Below are positions 6,801 through 7,630 of a stretch of DNA of 7,630 nucleotides, piece by piece. The stretch is taken from assembly GCA_024278345.1 (NCBI GenBank), contig JAJRTK010000262.1, forward strand, positions 1 to 7,630, read 5' to 3'. The stretch comes from a bacterium. GTDB lineage: Bacteria; CSSED10-310; JAJRTK01. The stretch's first letter is position 1. Each line of letters starts with the position of its first letter. A program made the position numbers and the translations under genes. The notes beneath the pieces are model-generated. The model was not told the DNA's origin. It did no database searches and saw nothing but the letters and a program-made list of their open reading frames with translations.

Positions 6801-7085
6801 TTGCCCAATCACAAGTCCGCTGAAAAGAGAATGCGCCAAAATCAGAAACGCCGGGCCATCAATCGGTCGCGCAGGTCTGCACTCCGGACCCAGATCAAAA
6901 AGTTCCGGGCGGCTGTCGAAGCTGAGAATCCAACATTGGAAGAGCTCAAGAGCGTGTACCGCGAAAGTCAGATCACCCTTGATCGCGCCGTGAGCCAGAG
7001 GGTGATTCACCGAAACAAGGCGGCACGATTGAAGTCCCGGATGGTGGCGGCGATCTCAAGAAAAACGGGCAGCTCCATCGACTAG
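6801..7085 (+). CDS. rpsT: 30S ribosomal protein S20 (bS20)
   Basis: The 94-residue product has the S20 signature at its N-terminus (PNHKSAEKRMRQNQKRR), long basic helices, and the C-terminal IHRNKAARLKSRM motif. It binds 16S rRNA and acts in 30S assembly. The start is TTG at 6801: AGGAG at 6789-6793 lies seven bases before it, and translation from here gives the usual N-terminus in which the second residue precedes NHKSAEKR. An in-frame TTG at 6759 would add 14 residues not seen in the family and falls inside the leader hairpin, so I reject it. E. coli rpsT also starts with UUG, where the weak codon takes part in autoregulation. Expression is probably driven by the promoter at 6670-6698. pgpA follows on the same strand 141 bases downstream, and no clear terminator separates them. 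Confidence 0.96.
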   Translation: MPNHKSAEKRMRQNQKRRAINRSRRSALRTQIKKFRAAVEAENPTLEELKSVYRESQITLDRAVSQRVIHRNKAARLKSRMVAAISRKTGSSID

Positions 7086-7098
7086 GCGCCCAGTGGGT

Positions 7099-7177
7099 CT
7101 CTGAGTTCCCTTGGAGCCCTGACAGAAGCCGCAAACGGTCGGCCTCTGCCTTCCCTTGGAGCCCTGACAGAGGCCGC
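7099..7177. repeat. Imperfect 45-base-period tandem duplication between rpsT and pgpA
   Basis: Two copies of a 34-base segment (7099-7132 and 7144-7177) are spaced 45 bases apart and differ at three positions. The 27-base cores at 7106-7132 and 7151-7177, beginning TTCCCTTGGAGCCCTGACAG, differ by a single A/G. Base pairing is also possible between CGGCCTCTG (7140-7148) and CAGAGGCCG (7168-7176), so the second copy can close a hairpin with a 19-base loop. There are only two copies and no coding sequence, so this is a local duplication, not a CRISPR array. Confidence 0.75.
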
Positions 7178-7226
7178 GAGCCGACGGCATCGCCTTGCGG
7201 TACCCGGATAGGGGAAAGGCCAAAAC

Positions 7227-7630
7227 TTGGATCCACTTCGAACAAACAGATGGCAGCGGATCCACCTGCGAGTCGCCACTTTCTTCGGAGCGGGCTATCT
7301 TCCGAAAGCGCCGGGCACATGGGGCTCTTTGGCAGCCGTTCTTCTCTACGTTCTCGTGCTCGTGCATCTGCCAGGCGCTCTGTTTCCGTGCCTTGTGCTG
7401 GTCACGACCGGTGTGGGGATTCTGAGCTCCTCTATTGCGGAAGAGGTGCTTGAGCGTGAAGATCCGCCGGAAGTCGTGATCGATGAAGTGGCTGGCCAGT
7501 GGGTGGCACTTCTTCCCTTGCACTTCATGGGTAGATCGGACTGGAGCTTGGTTTTCCTGGCTTTTGCGGCGTTCCGTCTTCTTGACATCTTCAAGCCATT
7601 TCCCTGCGGCTGGCTGCAGGAACATTGCCA
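7227..7630 (+). CDS. pgpA: Phosphatidylglycerophosphatase A, 3' end cut off by window
   Basis: The frame opens after a TAG at 7209-7211 and runs off the window end, giving the first 134 residues of a family usually near 160-170. PgpA removes the phosphate from phosphatidylglycerophosphate to make phosphatidylglycerol at the inner membrane. Family motifs are clear: FFGAGYLPKAPGTWGSL near the N-terminus, a membrane segment rich in Val and Leu (about 7325-7430), then the acidic site EDPPEVVIDEVAGQWVALLPLHF with the DE pair expected to hold Mg2+, and FRLLDIFKPFP near the edge. TTG at 7227 is the only ATG, GTG or TTG codon between the stop and the first conserved motif, with AAAGG at 7215-7219 as a modest ribosome binding site. 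It lies 141 bases after rpsT, across the tandem duplication, and may share its transcript. Confidence 0.93.
   Translation, partial: MDPLRTNRWQRIHLRVATFFGAGYLPKAPGTWGSLAAVLLYVLVLVHLPGALFPCLVLVTTGVGILSSSIAEEVLEREDPPEVVIDEVAGQWVALLPLHFMGRSDWSLVFLAFAAFRLLDIFKPFPCGWLQEHC

Noticed and set aside
7099-7177. Possible short CRISPR array.
   Set aside because: There are only two copies, the 45-base period is short for repeat plus spacer, similarity extends past the 27-base core, and no cas gene is present.
7056-7625. A 189-codon minus-strand frame across the end of the window.
   Set aside because: It is antisense to the ends of rpsT and pgpA; its internal protein repeats only mirror the 45-base DNA duplication.

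Overview
The window is GC-rich bacterial chromosomal DNA with five recognisable genes, one small unrecognised gene and several palindromes. Taxonomy cannot be fixed from the sequence. A DUF2298/'YYY' membrane protein, a sulfatase-like lipoprotein ending in the LRALGYV tail, a single-chain LYS4-like homoaconitase and TTG-started rpsT and pgpA together suggest an environmental lineage of the Acidobacteriota, Desulfobacterota, NC10 or Nitrospirota kind. That placement is inference.

Layout. Bases 2-1516 (+) hold the C-terminal part of a DUF2298 multi-pass membrane protein whose N-terminal half lies outside the window. Its first 400 bases are an in-frame, hydrophilic, palindrome-rich stretch that looks like a repeat insertion in a loop. 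Its 3' end overlaps by 32 bases, tail to tail, with a minus-strand block. Read 5' to 3' on the minus strand, that block holds a large sulfatase-like (alkaline phosphatase superfamily) lipoprotein (6486-3892), a 65-residue basic protein with a very strong ribosome binding site (3749-3552), and a homoaconitase-like dehydratase (3464-1485). The two spacers in the block (142 and 87 bases) each hold a perfect inverted repeat.

A 314-base divergent intergenic region (6487-6800) separates this block from plus-strand housekeeping genes. It carries a 9+3+9 palindrome, a good sigma70-type promoter and a leader hairpin next to the ribosome binding site of rpsT, which starts with TTG. A 141-base spacer with an imperfect 45-base tandem duplication follows, then pgpA, also TTG-started and cut off by the window end.

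Functionally the window mixes envelope genes (DUF2298 protein, sulfatase-like lipoprotein, PgpA of phosphatidylglycerol synthesis) with lysine or carboxylic acid metabolism (homoaconitase-like) and the ribosome (S20). No phage, defence, CRISPR, tRNA or rRNA feature is visible. The least ordinary items are the palindromic insertion inside the membrane-protein gene, the sulfatase-like enzyme with Thr at the nucleophile position and a beta domain inserted in its catalytic domain, the LYS4-type enzyme in a bacterium, and the small basic protein.
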